From assembly GCA_964471225.1 (NCBI GenBank), contig CAYYEZ010000030.1, positions 1 through 30,579 of the forward strand: a stretch of 30,579 nt of DNA, given 5' to 3'. A program made the translations under genes and the position numbers. Origin of the DNA: JAGVJT01 sp964471225. GTDB lineage: Bacteria > Pseudomonadota > Gammaproteobacteria > Legionellales > Legionellaceae. Under the pieces are notes generated by a model. That model saw nothing but the letters and a program-made list of their open reading frames with translations. It searched no databases and was not told the origin of the DNA. Below, piece after piece: positions 4,464-12,945 of this stretch (positions within the stretch are counted from its first letter, which is position 1; each line of letters starts with the position of its first letter).

Positions 4464-7067
4464 ATGAAAAGTGCTGAGATACGACGTGCGTTTTTAGATT
4501 ATTTTGAAAAACGAGGCCATCAAGTGGTGCCATCCAGTTCGTTGGTGCCAGGACAAGACCCAACGCTTTTATTTACCAACGCGGGCATGGTTCAATTTAA
4601 AGAAACATTTTTAGGTTTAGAGCCACGCTCTTATGTGCGCGCAGCGAGCGCACAGCGTTGTGTCAGGGCGGGTGGCAAGCATAATGATCTTGAAAATGTC
4701 GGATATACAGCACGTCATCATACTTTTTTTGAGATGCTTGGCAATTTTAGTTTTGGTGATTATTTTAAGCGCGAAGCCATTCAATATGCCTGGACATTTT
4801 TAACTGAAATATTGCAGCTTCCTGCCGAAAAACTATGGGTCACCGTCTACGAAGACGACGATGAAGCTGCTGCAATTTGGCTTGATGAAATGCGTGTTTC
4901 ACCCAATCGTTTTTCACGTTGCGGTGAAAAGGATAATTTTTGGGCGATGGGGGATACCGGACCTTGTGGCCCTTGTACCGAAATTTTTTACGATCATGGG
5001 GAAGATATTCCAGGTGGTCCTCCAGGATCTCCTGATGCTGATGGGGATCGCTATATTGAAATTTGGAACTTGGTTTTTATGCAATATAATCGCGATAAAT
5101 CGGGCCAATTGCATCCTTTACCTAAGCCTTCTGTAGACACAGGGATGGGGCTTGAGCGTATTGCCGCTGTTGTTCAGGGTGTGCATAACAACTATCATAT
5201 CGATACGTTTGCTTATCTCATCAAAGCGATCCTCTCATCGATACCTCAGGGCGTTGAAGTCGATGCAGAACATCCTTCCTTGAAAGTAATTGCTGATCAC
5301 ATTCGTGCCTGTTCATTTCTTATTTTGGATGGGGTTGTGCCTAGTAATGAAGGGCGTGGTTATGTGTTAAGGCGTATTATTCGCCGCGCCGTTCGGCATG
5401 GGCATCACTTGGGTCTACCTATTCCATTTTTTTCACGCCTGGTCTTGGCTCTTGTTGATGTTATGGGCGAAGCTTATCCTGAACTCGTGACTCAGCAGTC
5501 ACAGATTGAGCGTATTTTACTGCAAGAAGAGCAGCAGTTTGCCAGAACACTCGAGCAAGGGCTTCGTTTGTTGAATGAAGAGATTCAACATTTGTCCTCA
5601 GAAATTCCTGGTGAAATTGTTTTTAAACTTTACGACACGTATGGTTTTCCTGTCGACTTAACCGCAGATATCGCTCGTGAGCGAGGTTTGTATGTAGATA
5701 TGCAAGGCTTTGAATCATGCATGCAGCGTCAGAGGGAAATGTCTCAATCTGCAAGTACGTTCCACGAAGATTATCATGCGACAGCCGAGTTATCGTTATA
5801 TTCATCCTCATTTAAAGGCTATGTGGATCATCAGTCTCAAACTGAAATTCTTGCAATTTTATCCCAAGGTCAAGAGGTCAATACTATTCCCGCAGGAACA
5901 AAAGCCTCATTGGTACTGAAAGAAACACCTTTTTATGCTGAAAGTGGTGGTCAAGTGGGAGATGAAGGGCGTATTTACTCGCTGTCAGAGGACGCTATCT
6001 TTGAAGTACATCAGACACAAAAAATGGGTCAGGCGATTGTGCATCAAGGCGAACTGATTTCAGGGTTGTTGACGCAAGGTCAAGTTGTACGGGCATGCAT
6101 TAATGAGACGCGTCGCCAAGCAGTACGTTTAAACCATACCGCAACGCATTTACTTCATGCCGCACTTAAACGTATCCTTGGTCCCCATGTACAGCAAAAA
6201 GGCTCTTTGGTTGACGCCTCTCGTGCACGATTTGATTTTTCACATCAAGATGCGCTTTCTGTTGCACAACTTTCTGAAATTGAATCGTTGGTTAACGCTA
6301 AAGTACGCCAAAATGACGCAGTCTTGACAGAAGAAATGTCGATGCAAGAAGCAAGCCAAAGTGGTGCGGTAGCTTTGTTCGGTGAAAAGTATGGCGAGGC
6401 TGTGCGTGTACTGACCATGGGAGACTTTTCGAAAGAATTATGTGGTGGAACACATGCGTCACGAACTGGTGATATTGGTTTATTTAAAATTATCGCAGAA
6501 TACGGCGTTGCAAGCGGAGTGCGGCGCTTGGAGTTTGTGACCGGCGCTTACGCGACAGAGTGGGTCAATCAACAGTTGACGGCGCTAAGCAGTGTAGCAG
6601 AACATTTAAAAACTACGCCATCAGAAGTGTTGCCTAAGCTTGTACAGCTGATGACAGAAGTCAAAGCAAAAGAGCGCGCGTTAGCAGAGATGCAACGCCA
6701 AATGATGGTTCAGTCCAGCGCATCTCTCGTCGATGAGTTTGAGACGATTGGCGATGTACGCGTCCTTGTTAAGCAATTTGATGGCTCAACACCCAACGAG
6801 TTACGTGATTTGCTTGATCAATTAAAATCACGTATGAATGATGCTGTGATTGTTTTAATCGGTGTTCAGCAGGAGAAAATGCACGTAGTTGCTGGTGTGA
6901 GTAAATCTTTGGTAGGACGTGTGCCTGCTGCTTCTCTTTTTGTGCAGCATTTATGCGGAAAAGGTGGCGGAAGAGAGGATATGGCGCAGGGGGGCGGGCC
7001 TTTGGCTCCTGACTTACCTGTGAAAATTCAAAAAATCTTTGATATGCTGAAAACTGCGATATCTTAA
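4464..7067 (+). CDS. alaS: Alanyl-tRNA synthetase
   Basis: AlaRS charges tRNA-Ala in the cytosol. The 867 residues are close to the usual 870-880. The N-terminal class II core starts SAEIRRAFLDYFEKRGH and contains the motif 2 region (RCVRAGGKHNDLENVG). The editing domain carries the zinc-binding pairs HTATH (about residue 557) and CGGTH (about 660). The C-terminal C-Ala domain ends with GGGREDMAQGGG. The start is the ATG at 4464, with AGAGAG just upstream; a TTG immediately before it is unlikely. It lies 12 nt after recA and 12 nt before fliA, so the three genes are probably cotranscribed. Nothing suggests inactivation. Confidence 0.98.
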   Translation: MKSAEIRRAFLDYFEKRGHQVVPSSSLVPGQDPTLLFTNAGMVQFKETFLGLEPRSYVRAASAQRCVRAGGKHNDLENVGYTARHHTFFEMLGNFSFGDYFKREAIQYAWTFLTEILQLPAEKLWVTVYEDDDEAAAIWLDEMRVSPNRFSRCGEKDNFWAMGDTGPCGPCTEIFYDHGEDIPGGPPGSPDADGDRYIEIWNLVFMQYNRDKSGQLHPLPKPSVDTGMGLERIAAVVQGVHNNYHIDTFAYLIKAILSSIPQGVEVDAEHPSLKVIADHIRACSFLILDGVVPSNEGRGYVLRRIIRRAVRHGHHLGLPIPFFSRLVLALVDVMGEAYPELVTQQSQIERILLQEEQQFARTLEQGLRLLNEEIQHLSSEIPGEIVFKLYDTYGFPVDLTADIARERGLYVDMQGFESCMQRQREMSQSASTFHEDYHATAELSLYSSSFKGYVDHQSQTEILAILSQGQEVNTIPAGTKASLVLKETPFYAESGGQVGDEGRIYSLSEDAIFEVHQTQKMGQAIVHQGELISGLLTQGQVVRACINETRRQAVRLNHTATHLLHAALKRILGPHVQQKGSLVDASRARFDFSHQDALSVAQLSEIESLVNAKVRQNDAVLTEEMSMQEASQSGAVALFGEKYGEAVRVLTMGDFSKELCGGTHASRTGDIGLFKIIAEYGVASGVRRLEFVTGAYATEWVNQQLTALSSVAEHLKTTPSEVLPKLVQLMTEVKAKERALAEMQRQMMVQSSASLVDEFETIGDVRVLVKQFDGSTPNELRDLLDQLKSRMNDAVIVLIGVQQEKMHVVAGVSKSLVGRVPAASLFVQHLCGKGGGREDMAQGGGPLAPDLPVKIQKIFDMLKTAIS

Positions 7068-7079
7068 GGAGAATATACT

Positions 7080-7799
7080 GTGGATATGGATGTCCCCAGT
7101 CGATTAGACGAAAAGACGAAAGAAATGCTCGTCAAGACACATGCTGCAATGGTGAAGCGGATTGCTTATCATATGTTGGGGCGTTTGCCGCGCTCTGTTC
7201 AGCTTGATGATTTAATGCAAGCCGGCATGGAAGGATTGCTGCTTGCTGCGATGAATTATGATGATACAAAAGGCGCGTCTTTTGAAACTTATGCAGGCAT
7301 TCGAATTCGTGGTCACATGCTTGATGAGGTGCGCCGAAATGATTGGGTACCTCGCTCTGTGTACCGCCATGCGAGGATGATTTCTGCTGCTGTAAAAGCT
7401 ATAGAAAATCGTTTAAATCGTGAAGCAAAAGATCATGAAATTGCTGCAGAGTTGGGTGTCTCTCTTGACGAGTACCATAGCATGCTTCATGACTCGAACG
7501 GTGCGCATCTTTATGGTTTTGAAGATCTGGGTGTAACAGATGATCTTCTTGAGTCAGAAGATGAAGTTCTAGCGATGGAGCCTTATCGAAATGTCATGCG
7601 CGATGATTTGAAAAAACATCTTGCAGAGATTGTTGCAAGTCTTCCTAAAAATGAACGATTAGTCCTGTCTTTATATTATGAGCATGAGCTTAATCTAAAA
7701 GAGATCGGTGAGATTTTAGGTGTCAGTGAGTCTCGTGTTTCTCAGATTCATAGCCAAGCGACACATCGTATTAAGGCGCGCTATCAAAATGAACTTTGA
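7080..7799 (+). CDS. fliA: Flagellar sigma factor FliA (sigma-28)
   Basis: FliA directs RNA polymerase to late flagellar and chemotaxis promoters. The 239 residues match the family length. Region 2 (about 15-85) includes LPRSVQLDDLMQAGMEGLL and FETYAGIRIRGHMLDEVRRNDWVPR, strongly FliA-like; region 3 (about 95-165) and region 4 (about 185-235, LPKNERLVLSLYYEHELNLKEIGEILGVSESRVSQIHSQA) follow. The GTG start at 7080 has AAGGAG 8 nt upstream (7066-7071); the ATG at 7086 would be 14 nt away. It follows alaS by 12 nt. In many gammaproteobacteria csrA occupies this place, and fliA usually sits among flagellar genes, so the position is unusual. No FlgM gene is nearby. Confidence 0.93.
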   Translation: MDMDVPSRLDEKTKEMLVKTHAAMVKRIAYHMLGRLPRSVQLDDLMQAGMEGLLLAAMNYDDTKGASFETYAGIRIRGHMLDEVRRNDWVPRSVYRHARMISAAVKAIENRLNREAKDHEIAAELGVSLDEYHSMLHDSNGAHLYGFEDLGVTDDLLESEDEVLAMEPYRNVMRDDLKKHLAEIVASLPKNERLVLSLYYEHELNLKEIGEILGVSESRVSQIHSQATHRIKARYQNEL

Positions 7800-7803
7800 G
7801 TTT

Positions 7804-8871
7804 TTACAATTTTAAATATATTCTGTGTCGATAAAGAGGGAAGAGCACAATAAACCACAGTAATAGGTAACTCAAGGCATATAATAGCGATGCATTTGCT
7901 GGTGTCATATGACCAAACCACCATTGTGTGAGATAAGGCCGTAGAGCTACTGCTTCATTCGTGCCCTGCGTAATAAAAATCATCGCCTGGACTTTTAAAA
8001 AAAAGACGTGTAAAACGTAGGCCGCAAGCGCATTGACACCAAAAACATCAAAAAAAACACACCACGAGGTATGTTTTCGAATGTCGATAAACCAATAAAG
8101 CAAAGCAAACATTACAAGCGCGATTCCTCCTGTGTAGAGTACGTAACTACTACTCCAGATGGTTTTGTTTATTGGACATAAAATACTCCAAGCTAATCCC
8201 AAAAATAACATCATCATCCCACGAAGTGCTATGATTTTGGGTGTTGTTTTCTCACGAAGCCATAGTCCTGTTAAATTTCCAAGTAGTGTTGTTGCGATGG
8301 CGGGGAGTGTACTCAATAAACCTTCTGGATCAAACGTAGGGCGATATAAATGCATCGGGCTGAGCACTGCTCTATCAATGAGTGCTGCGATATTATTGTC
8401 GGCAGTGAATGCTTCAGGGGAGAAATAAACCATGATTCCCCAGTATCCTAACAGAATGCTAGCAATCAGTATGAGATGTGCTTTTTTATCAAAATTTAAG
8501 TAAATAAATGCTGCAGCACAGTAACATAGCGCGATTCGTTGGAGCACGCCAAGTAGACGCAGTTGTTCGAAATGTAAGTGATTCGGGAACGCATTAAGCA
8601 GCAGGCCTATGCCGAAGATAAGTGCGGAACGTTTAAATATTTTAGTGCGTGAAGTATAAGGAGACAAACTTAAGCTACATGACATGCCTACAATAAATAA
8701 GAAAAAAGGGAAGACGAGATCCGCTAAAGTACAACCATTCCATAAGGCATGCTCTAGTAGGGGATAAACCGCATGGCCTCCTGGACTATTCACAAGAATC
8801 ATTAACGCAATCGTTAATCCACGAAATGTATCTAGGGAATGCAAGCGGTGTTTTTTTTGTATTACTGGCAT
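7804..8871 (-). CDS. Membrane acetyltransferase, NagX/HGSNAT-like (COG4299/DUF5009)
   Basis: This 355-residue polytopic membrane protein has about 10 hydrophobic segments. The N-terminus HRLHSLDTFRGLTIALMILV, followed by WNGCTLADLVFPFFLFIVGMS, is the hallmark of the family that includes human heparan-alpha-glucosaminide N-acetyltransferase and bacterial NagX, proposed to transfer acetyl groups to glucosamine-type sugars across the inner membrane. The nearby divergent gene encodes an exported beta-N-acetylglucosaminidase, which fits joint work on amino sugars from peptidoglycan or chitin; that link is inference. The gene converges with fliA with only 4 bp between stop codons. The ATG at 8871 has a poor ribosome-binding site. 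A more distant acyltransferase_3 assignment is less likely. Confidence 0.82.
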   Translation of the reverse strand: MPVIQKKHRLHSLDTFRGLTIALMILVNSPGGHAVYPLLEHALWNGCTLADLVFPFFLFIVGMSCSLSLSPYTSRTKIFKRSALIFGIGLLLNAFPNHLHFEQLRLLGVLQRIALCYCAAAFIYLNFDKKAHLILIASILLGYWGIMVYFSPEAFTADNNIAALIDRAVLSPMHLYRPTFDPEGLLSTLPAIATTLLGNLTGLWLREKTTPKIIALRGMMMLFLGLAWSILCPINKTIWSSSYVLYTGGIALVMFALLYWFIDIRKHTSWCVFFDVFGVNALAAYVLHVFFLKVQAMIFITQGTNEAVALRPYLTQWWFGHMTPANASLLYALSYLLLWFIVLFPLYRHRIYLKL

Positions 8872-8876
8872 TAATA

Positions 8877-8906
8877 TTGACTTAATTTAAATCATAATGT
8901 TAAAAT
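8877..8906 (+). promoter_or_regulatory. Likely sigma-70 promoter of the GH3 glycosidase gene
   Basis: TTGACT (8877-8882), an 18-bp spacer and TAAAAT (8901-8906) lie 32 bp before the ATG at 8939, in the divergent gap shared with the acetyltransferase gene. Confidence 0.5.
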
Positions 8907-8938
8907 GATAACACTTTTTTTATTGGGTCACAATCATC

Positions 8939-10087
8939 ATGCGTTTATTAATGAGCTTTTGTCTTTATTTGGCGACATCTATGCTTTGGGGGATTGTGAG
9001 CAGTAAGGATGCTTATGCGCGTGATGTGACTTTACGTGATAAAATTGGACAAATGTTTGTGATTGGATTCGACGGTGTAACGGTTGATGAAAAATCATCC
9101 ATTGTTCATGATATCGAAGAGTACAATCTCGGTGGTGTAATTTTATTTGATTACAATTATTTAACAAAATCTTTTGGAAAAAATATTGTTGATCGCCAAC
9201 AAGTGACCGCATTAAATCAGTATTTACAACAAGTAAATAACATGGCTCAGGAGCGACGTGGTCGTCCTCACCTTCCATTGCTGATTACTGTGGATTACGA
9301 AGGCGGGTTAGTGAATCGTCTTAAAGCACAATATGGCTTCCCAGAGACACTCTCCGCGGCTGCCGTTGCGAAGCTACCTATAGCTGAAGCAAAAGTGCAT
9401 GCTTTGAATATGGCAACGACATTAAAAGACGCCGGATTTAATCTAAATTTTGCACCTGTTTTAGACGTAAATGTGAATCCAGAGAATCCGATTTTAGGCA
9501 AAAAAGAAAGAACCTATTCGGATAACCCTCTCGTTGTTTCTCAATATGCACGACTTTTTTCTGAAGCTTATTTGAATCAGGGTGTTCAATGTGCGTTTAA
9601 GCATTTTCCTGGACATGGAAGCTCGACGTCAGATTCTCATTTAGGTTTTGTTGACGTATCTTATACATGGCAACCTTATGAGCTTGAGCCTTACAGGCAA
9701 TTGCTCAATCAATCAAATGCTTGTGGTGTGGTGATGACTGCTCATATTGTGAATCGCCAATTGGATGACACAGCACGTCCTGCGACTCTTTCTCATGCCA
9801 TTTTAACAGACTTACTACGAGACACATTGCATTTTGATGGAGTGATTATCAGTGATGATATGCAGATGAAAGCGATTGCCGCACATTATCGCATAGAAGA
9901 TGCCTTGGTCTTGGCTATCAATGCAGGTGTTGATATGTTAATTTTTGGTTCACAATTAGATAATTCACCCAAGCTTAAAGAGCTGATTGATCTCGTTGAG
10001 CAAAAAGTTAATGCCGGAGAGATCTCTGCAGACAGGATTGACGAAGCTTATCGTAGAGTAAAACAACTTAAAGCATCATTGTCTTAA
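8939..10087 (+). CDS. nagZ: Exported GH3 beta-N-acetylglucosaminidase, NagZ-like
   Basis: GH3 enzymes of this group remove terminal beta-GlcNAc, typically from muropeptides. The 382 residues start with a Sec signal peptide, residues 1-27, ending DAYA. The GH3 fold follows: LLITVDYEGG (114-123), the NagZ signature KHFPGHG (221-227) with Asp232 and His234 as the general acid-base dyad, and IISDDMQM (303-310) carrying the nucleophile Asp306. E. coli NagZ is cytosolic with no signal peptide and about 340 residues, so this protein acts in the periplasm or outside the cell. No strong Shine-Dalgarno precedes the ATG. It is divergent from the NagX-like gene. The family is certain; substrate is inferred from the motif. 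Confidence 0.88.
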   Translation: MRLLMSFCLYLATSMLWGIVSSKDAYARDVTLRDKIGQMFVIGFDGVTVDEKSSIVHDIEEYNLGGVILFDYNYLTKSFGKNIVDRQQVTALNQYLQQVNNMAQERRGRPHLPLLITVDYEGGLVNRLKAQYGFPETLSAAAVAKLPIAEAKVHALNMATTLKDAGFNLNFAPVLDVNVNPENPILGKKERTYSDNPLVVSQYARLFSEAYLNQGVQCAFKHFPGHGSSTSDSHLGFVDVSYTWQPYELEPYRQLLNQSNACGVVMTAHIVNRQLDDTARPATLSHAILTDLLRDTLHFDGVIISDDMQMKAIAAHYRIEDALVLAINAGVDMLIFGSQLDNSPKLKELIDLVEQKVNAGEISADRIDEAYRRVKQLKASLS

Positions 10088-10200
10088 GGCATAAAATCCT
10101 CAAATTCATTCGCAAAGGGTATGGCACAAAAATCCATGTGGTTTGATTCATAGTTTGGGTGTAAAATAATGGTCTTTCTTTAGCAAATAAAAAGGGCTAC

Positions 10201-11310
10201 ATGCTAGAAATCAATCAGATTAATCTGATGTTGGAAGATTTGTCTGCGCGTGTGAAAGCGCTCTACGGTTTTTTAGAAATCGAACATAAATCAGAACGAT
10301 TACAAGAGGTCGTGTTGGAGCTCGAGTCTCCGACTATTTGGAACAATCCAGAAGAAGCTCAGTCCTTAGGTCGAGAGCGTGCGCATCTTGAGAGTGTTGT
10401 ACATGTGATTCAAGAATTAACGCAGGCATTGTCTGATGCACGTGAGCTTTTTGATATGGCAAAAGAGGAAGGGGACGAACACACCATCCATGCTCTAGCG
10501 CCAGACGTCGAGAGTATCGAAACTCGTGTTGCTAAACTTGAGTTTGAGCGTATGTTTTCAGGTAAAATGGACAAAGCCAATGCGTTTGTCGATATTCAAG
10601 CGGGCTCTGGTGGTACTGAGGCTCAGGATTGGGCTGAAATGTTGCTACGTATGTATCTGCGTTGGGGAGAGCAGCATGGCTTTGTGACAACACTTTTAGA
10701 GTGTTCGGCCGGTGAGGTTGCGGGAATTAAGAGTGCGACAATACATCTCGTGGGTGATTATGCTTACGGTTGGGTTCGTACGGAAACCGGTGTGCATCGC
10801 TTAGTGCGAAAATCTCCGTTTGACTCTGGGAATCGACGACATACTTCTTTTGCAGCAGTTTTTGTGTCTCCTGAAATTGATGATGACATCGTGATCGATA
10901 TTAATCCGGCAGATTTAAGAATTGATACGTATCGTGCCTCTGGTGCCGGTGGACAGCATGTCAACCGTACAGATTCCGCTGTTCGAATCACTCATTTACC
11001 TAGCGGTATTGTGGTACAGTGTCAAACAGACAGAAGTCAGCATAAGAATAAAGATCAAGCGATGAAACAGCTTCGTGCGAAGTTGTACGAGCTTGAGGTT
11101 CAGAAAAAAAATGAAGAGCAACAAGCACTAGAAGCCACAAAAACAGATATTGGGTGGGGTTCTCAAATACGCTCTTACGTGCTAGATCAATCGCGAATTA
11201 AAGATTTACGCACAAATGTTGAAACCAGCAATACGCAAGCTGTATTAGATGGTGATTTGGATCAATTTATCGTAGCAAGTTTAAAAGCAGGGGAAGAGTT
11301 GCATGAGTGA
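10201..11310 (+). CDS. prfB: Peptide chain release factor 2, no programmed frameshift
   Basis: RF2 terminates translation at UGA and UAA. The 369 residues match the family. The SPF stop-codon-reading motif is near residues 204-206 and the catalytic GGQ near 250-252 (GAGGQHVNR). AAAGGG lies just upstream of the ATG. Most bacterial prfB genes carry an in-frame UGA around codon 26 that needs a +1 shift (E. coli context RGYL/D). Here the same place reads CTC TAC GGT TTT TTA GAA (LYGFLE), one continuous frame without UGA or the stimulatory AGGGGG, so autoregulation by frameshift is lost. It overlaps lysS by 8 nt, the same prfB-lysS pair as in E. coli. Confidence 0.97.
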   Translation: MLEINQINLMLEDLSARVKALYGFLEIEHKSERLQEVVLELESPTIWNNPEEAQSLGRERAHLESVVHVIQELTQALSDARELFDMAKEEGDEHTIHALAPDVESIETRVAKLEFERMFSGKMDKANAFVDIQAGSGGTEAQDWAEMLLRMYLRWGEQHGFVTTLLECSAGEVAGIKSATIHLVGDYAYGWVRTETGVHRLVRKSPFDSGNRRHTSFAAVFVSPEIDDDIVIDINPADLRIDTYRASGAGGQHVNRTDSAVRITHLPSGIVVQCQTDRSQHKNKDQAMKQLRAKLYELEVQKKNEEQQALEATKTDIGWGSQIRSYVLDQSRIKDLRTNVETSNTQAVLDGDLDQFIVASLKAGEELHE

Positions 11311-12802
11311 AGTTAATCATATTGAAGAAACGGCTGAAGTTTATCAAGTTCGTAAGCAAAAACTGTCTGATTTACGTACCCAAGGTTTCTGTTTTCCAAA
11401 TGCTTTTCGTAGAAAAGATCTGGCTTGTGATTTAAATACAGCATATCAAGCCTATACGAAAGAGGCTTTAGCCGAAGCGCAAATTCCTGTGACTGTCGCA
11501 GGGCGTATTGTGTTAAGACGCGTGATGGGTAAGGCAAGCTTTTTCCATATTCAAGACGTTTCTGGGCGTATTCAGATTTATGCGCGTGCTAATGATATGC
11601 CAGAGGCTTATGAGGAATTTAATAAGTATTGGGATATGGGTGATATCGTGGGAGTCAAAGGCGTTCTCTTTTTGACCAATACGGGAGAACTCACTGTTCA
11701 TGCTGAGGAAATGGTTTTACTCACAAAATCGTTGCGTCCTTTGCCTGATAAGTTTCACGGCTTGGCTGATCAAGAAACACGCTACCGTAAGCGCTACGTT
11801 GATTTAATTGCGAATGAGGACACACGAAAAACATTTTTAATTCGTTCAAAATTGATTCAGGTTTTACGCCGTTTTATGGATGATCATTTCTTCCTTGAAG
11901 TAGAAACACCAATGATGCACCCTATTCCTGGTGGCGCGCTCGCTCGTCCTTTTGTGACACATCATAATGCCTTGAGTCAGGATATGTATCTACGTATCGC
12001 GCCAGAGCTTTATCTCAAGCGTCTCGTTGTTGGGGGATTTGAGCGTGTTTACGAAATTAATCGTAATTTTAGAAACGAAGGGTTGTCCACAAGGCATAAT
12101 CCTGAATTCACCATGATAGAGTTTTATCAAGCTTACGCGGATTACCAAGAGTTGATGGATTTTACCGAGACTTTAATGCGCTATTTGTGTGATGAAGTCC
12201 TAAAAACACGTCAAATTACTTATCAAGAGACCACCATCGATTTTGATAAGCCGTTCTTGCGCTTAAGTATGAAAGAGGCTGTTTTAGAATACAATAAAGG
12301 GAGTATTACACCTGGATCTCTGGATACATTAGAGGATTGTCGTCGTGTACTAGAAAAAGCACATCTTGCTTATAAACCAACAGATGGTCTTGGAAAGTTG
12401 CATATGATTTTGTTTGAAGAAACAGTTGAACATCAATTAATTCAGCCTACATTTATTACAGGCTATCCAACAGAGGTTTCTCCTTTAGCTAGACGTAATC
12501 TTGAAAACCCAGAAATTACAGATCGTTTCGAGTTTTTTATTGGTGGACGCGAAATTGCCAATGGATTTTCTGAGTTGAATGATGCCGAAGATCAAGCACA
12601 GCGCTTTATGAAGCAGGTCGAAGAAAAAGATGCGGGTGATCTCGAGGCAATGCATTTTGATAGTGACTATATTGAAGCACTCGAGTATGGAATGCCTCCG
12701 ACGGCCGGTGAGGGAATTGGCATAGATCGTTTGGCAATGTTGTTTACCAATGCGCCTTCTATCCGTGATGTGATTCTATTTCCGCACTTAAGAATGGAGT
12801 AG
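11303..12802 (+). CDS. lysS: Lysyl-tRNA synthetase, class II
   Basis: This enzyme charges tRNA-Lys. The 499 residues are near the E. coli length (505). The N-terminal OB-fold anticodon-binding domain spans about 55-145 (VTVAGRIVLRRVMGKASFFHIQD). The class II catalytic core contains motif 2 near 255-275 (FRNEGLSTRHNPEFTMIEFY) and motif 3 near 470 (GIGIDRLAML). The lysine-site segment GGREIANGFSELNDA is present. The ATG at 11303 overlaps the prfB stop, and GGGGAAG lies upstream, so the pair is probably translationally coupled. This is the bacterial class II enzyme, not a class I LysRS or an EpmA-type paralog, since the OB fold is present. Confidence 0.97.
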   Translation: MSEVNHIEETAEVYQVRKQKLSDLRTQGFCFPNAFRRKDLACDLNTAYQAYTKEALAEAQIPVTVAGRIVLRRVMGKASFFHIQDVSGRIQIYARANDMPEAYEEFNKYWDMGDIVGVKGVLFLTNTGELTVHAEEMVLLTKSLRPLPDKFHGLADQETRYRKRYVDLIANEDTRKTFLIRSKLIQVLRRFMDDHFFLEVETPMMHPIPGGALARPFVTHHNALSQDMYLRIAPELYLKRLVVGGFERVYEINRNFRNEGLSTRHNPEFTMIEFYQAYADYQELMDFTETLMRYLCDEVLKTRQITYQETTIDFDKPFLRLSMKEAVLEYNKGSITPGSLDTLEDCRRVLEKAHLAYKPTDGLGKLHMILFEETVEHQLIQPTFITGYPTEVSPLARRNLENPEITDRFEFFIGGREIANGFSELNDAEDQAQRFMKQVEEKDAGDLEAMHFDSDYIEALEYGMPPTAGEGIGIDRLAMLFTNAPSIRDVILFPHLRME

Positions 12803-12858
12803 GAGTAGCTCGAGATTTTGCTGACCAATCGGTTTTGAGTACACTGCTCTTAGATTTT

Positions 12859-12890
12859 CAGGCCCGGCATCTTCGTCATTGCTGGGCCTG
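12859..12890. terminator. Hairpin between convergent lysS and trxB
   Basis: CAGGCCCGGCA (12859-12869) pairs with TGCTGGGCCTG (12880-12890) over 11 bp with one G-T wobble, around a 10-nt loop. The stem is strong but no T-run follows on either strand, so it may be an inefficient or factor-assisted bidirectional terminator. Confidence 0.5.
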
Positions 12891-12945
12891 ATTGATGAAA
12901 AACGTGGATTTCTTCCAACGCTTCACTTATCTAGACAGGCTAGGC

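Noticed and set aside
10143..10170. Promoter for prfB (TTGATT ... AATAAT)
   Set aside because: Spacing or hexamer match is poor in every alignment (13 bp to TAAAAT, 16 bp to AATAAT), so I did not annotate it.
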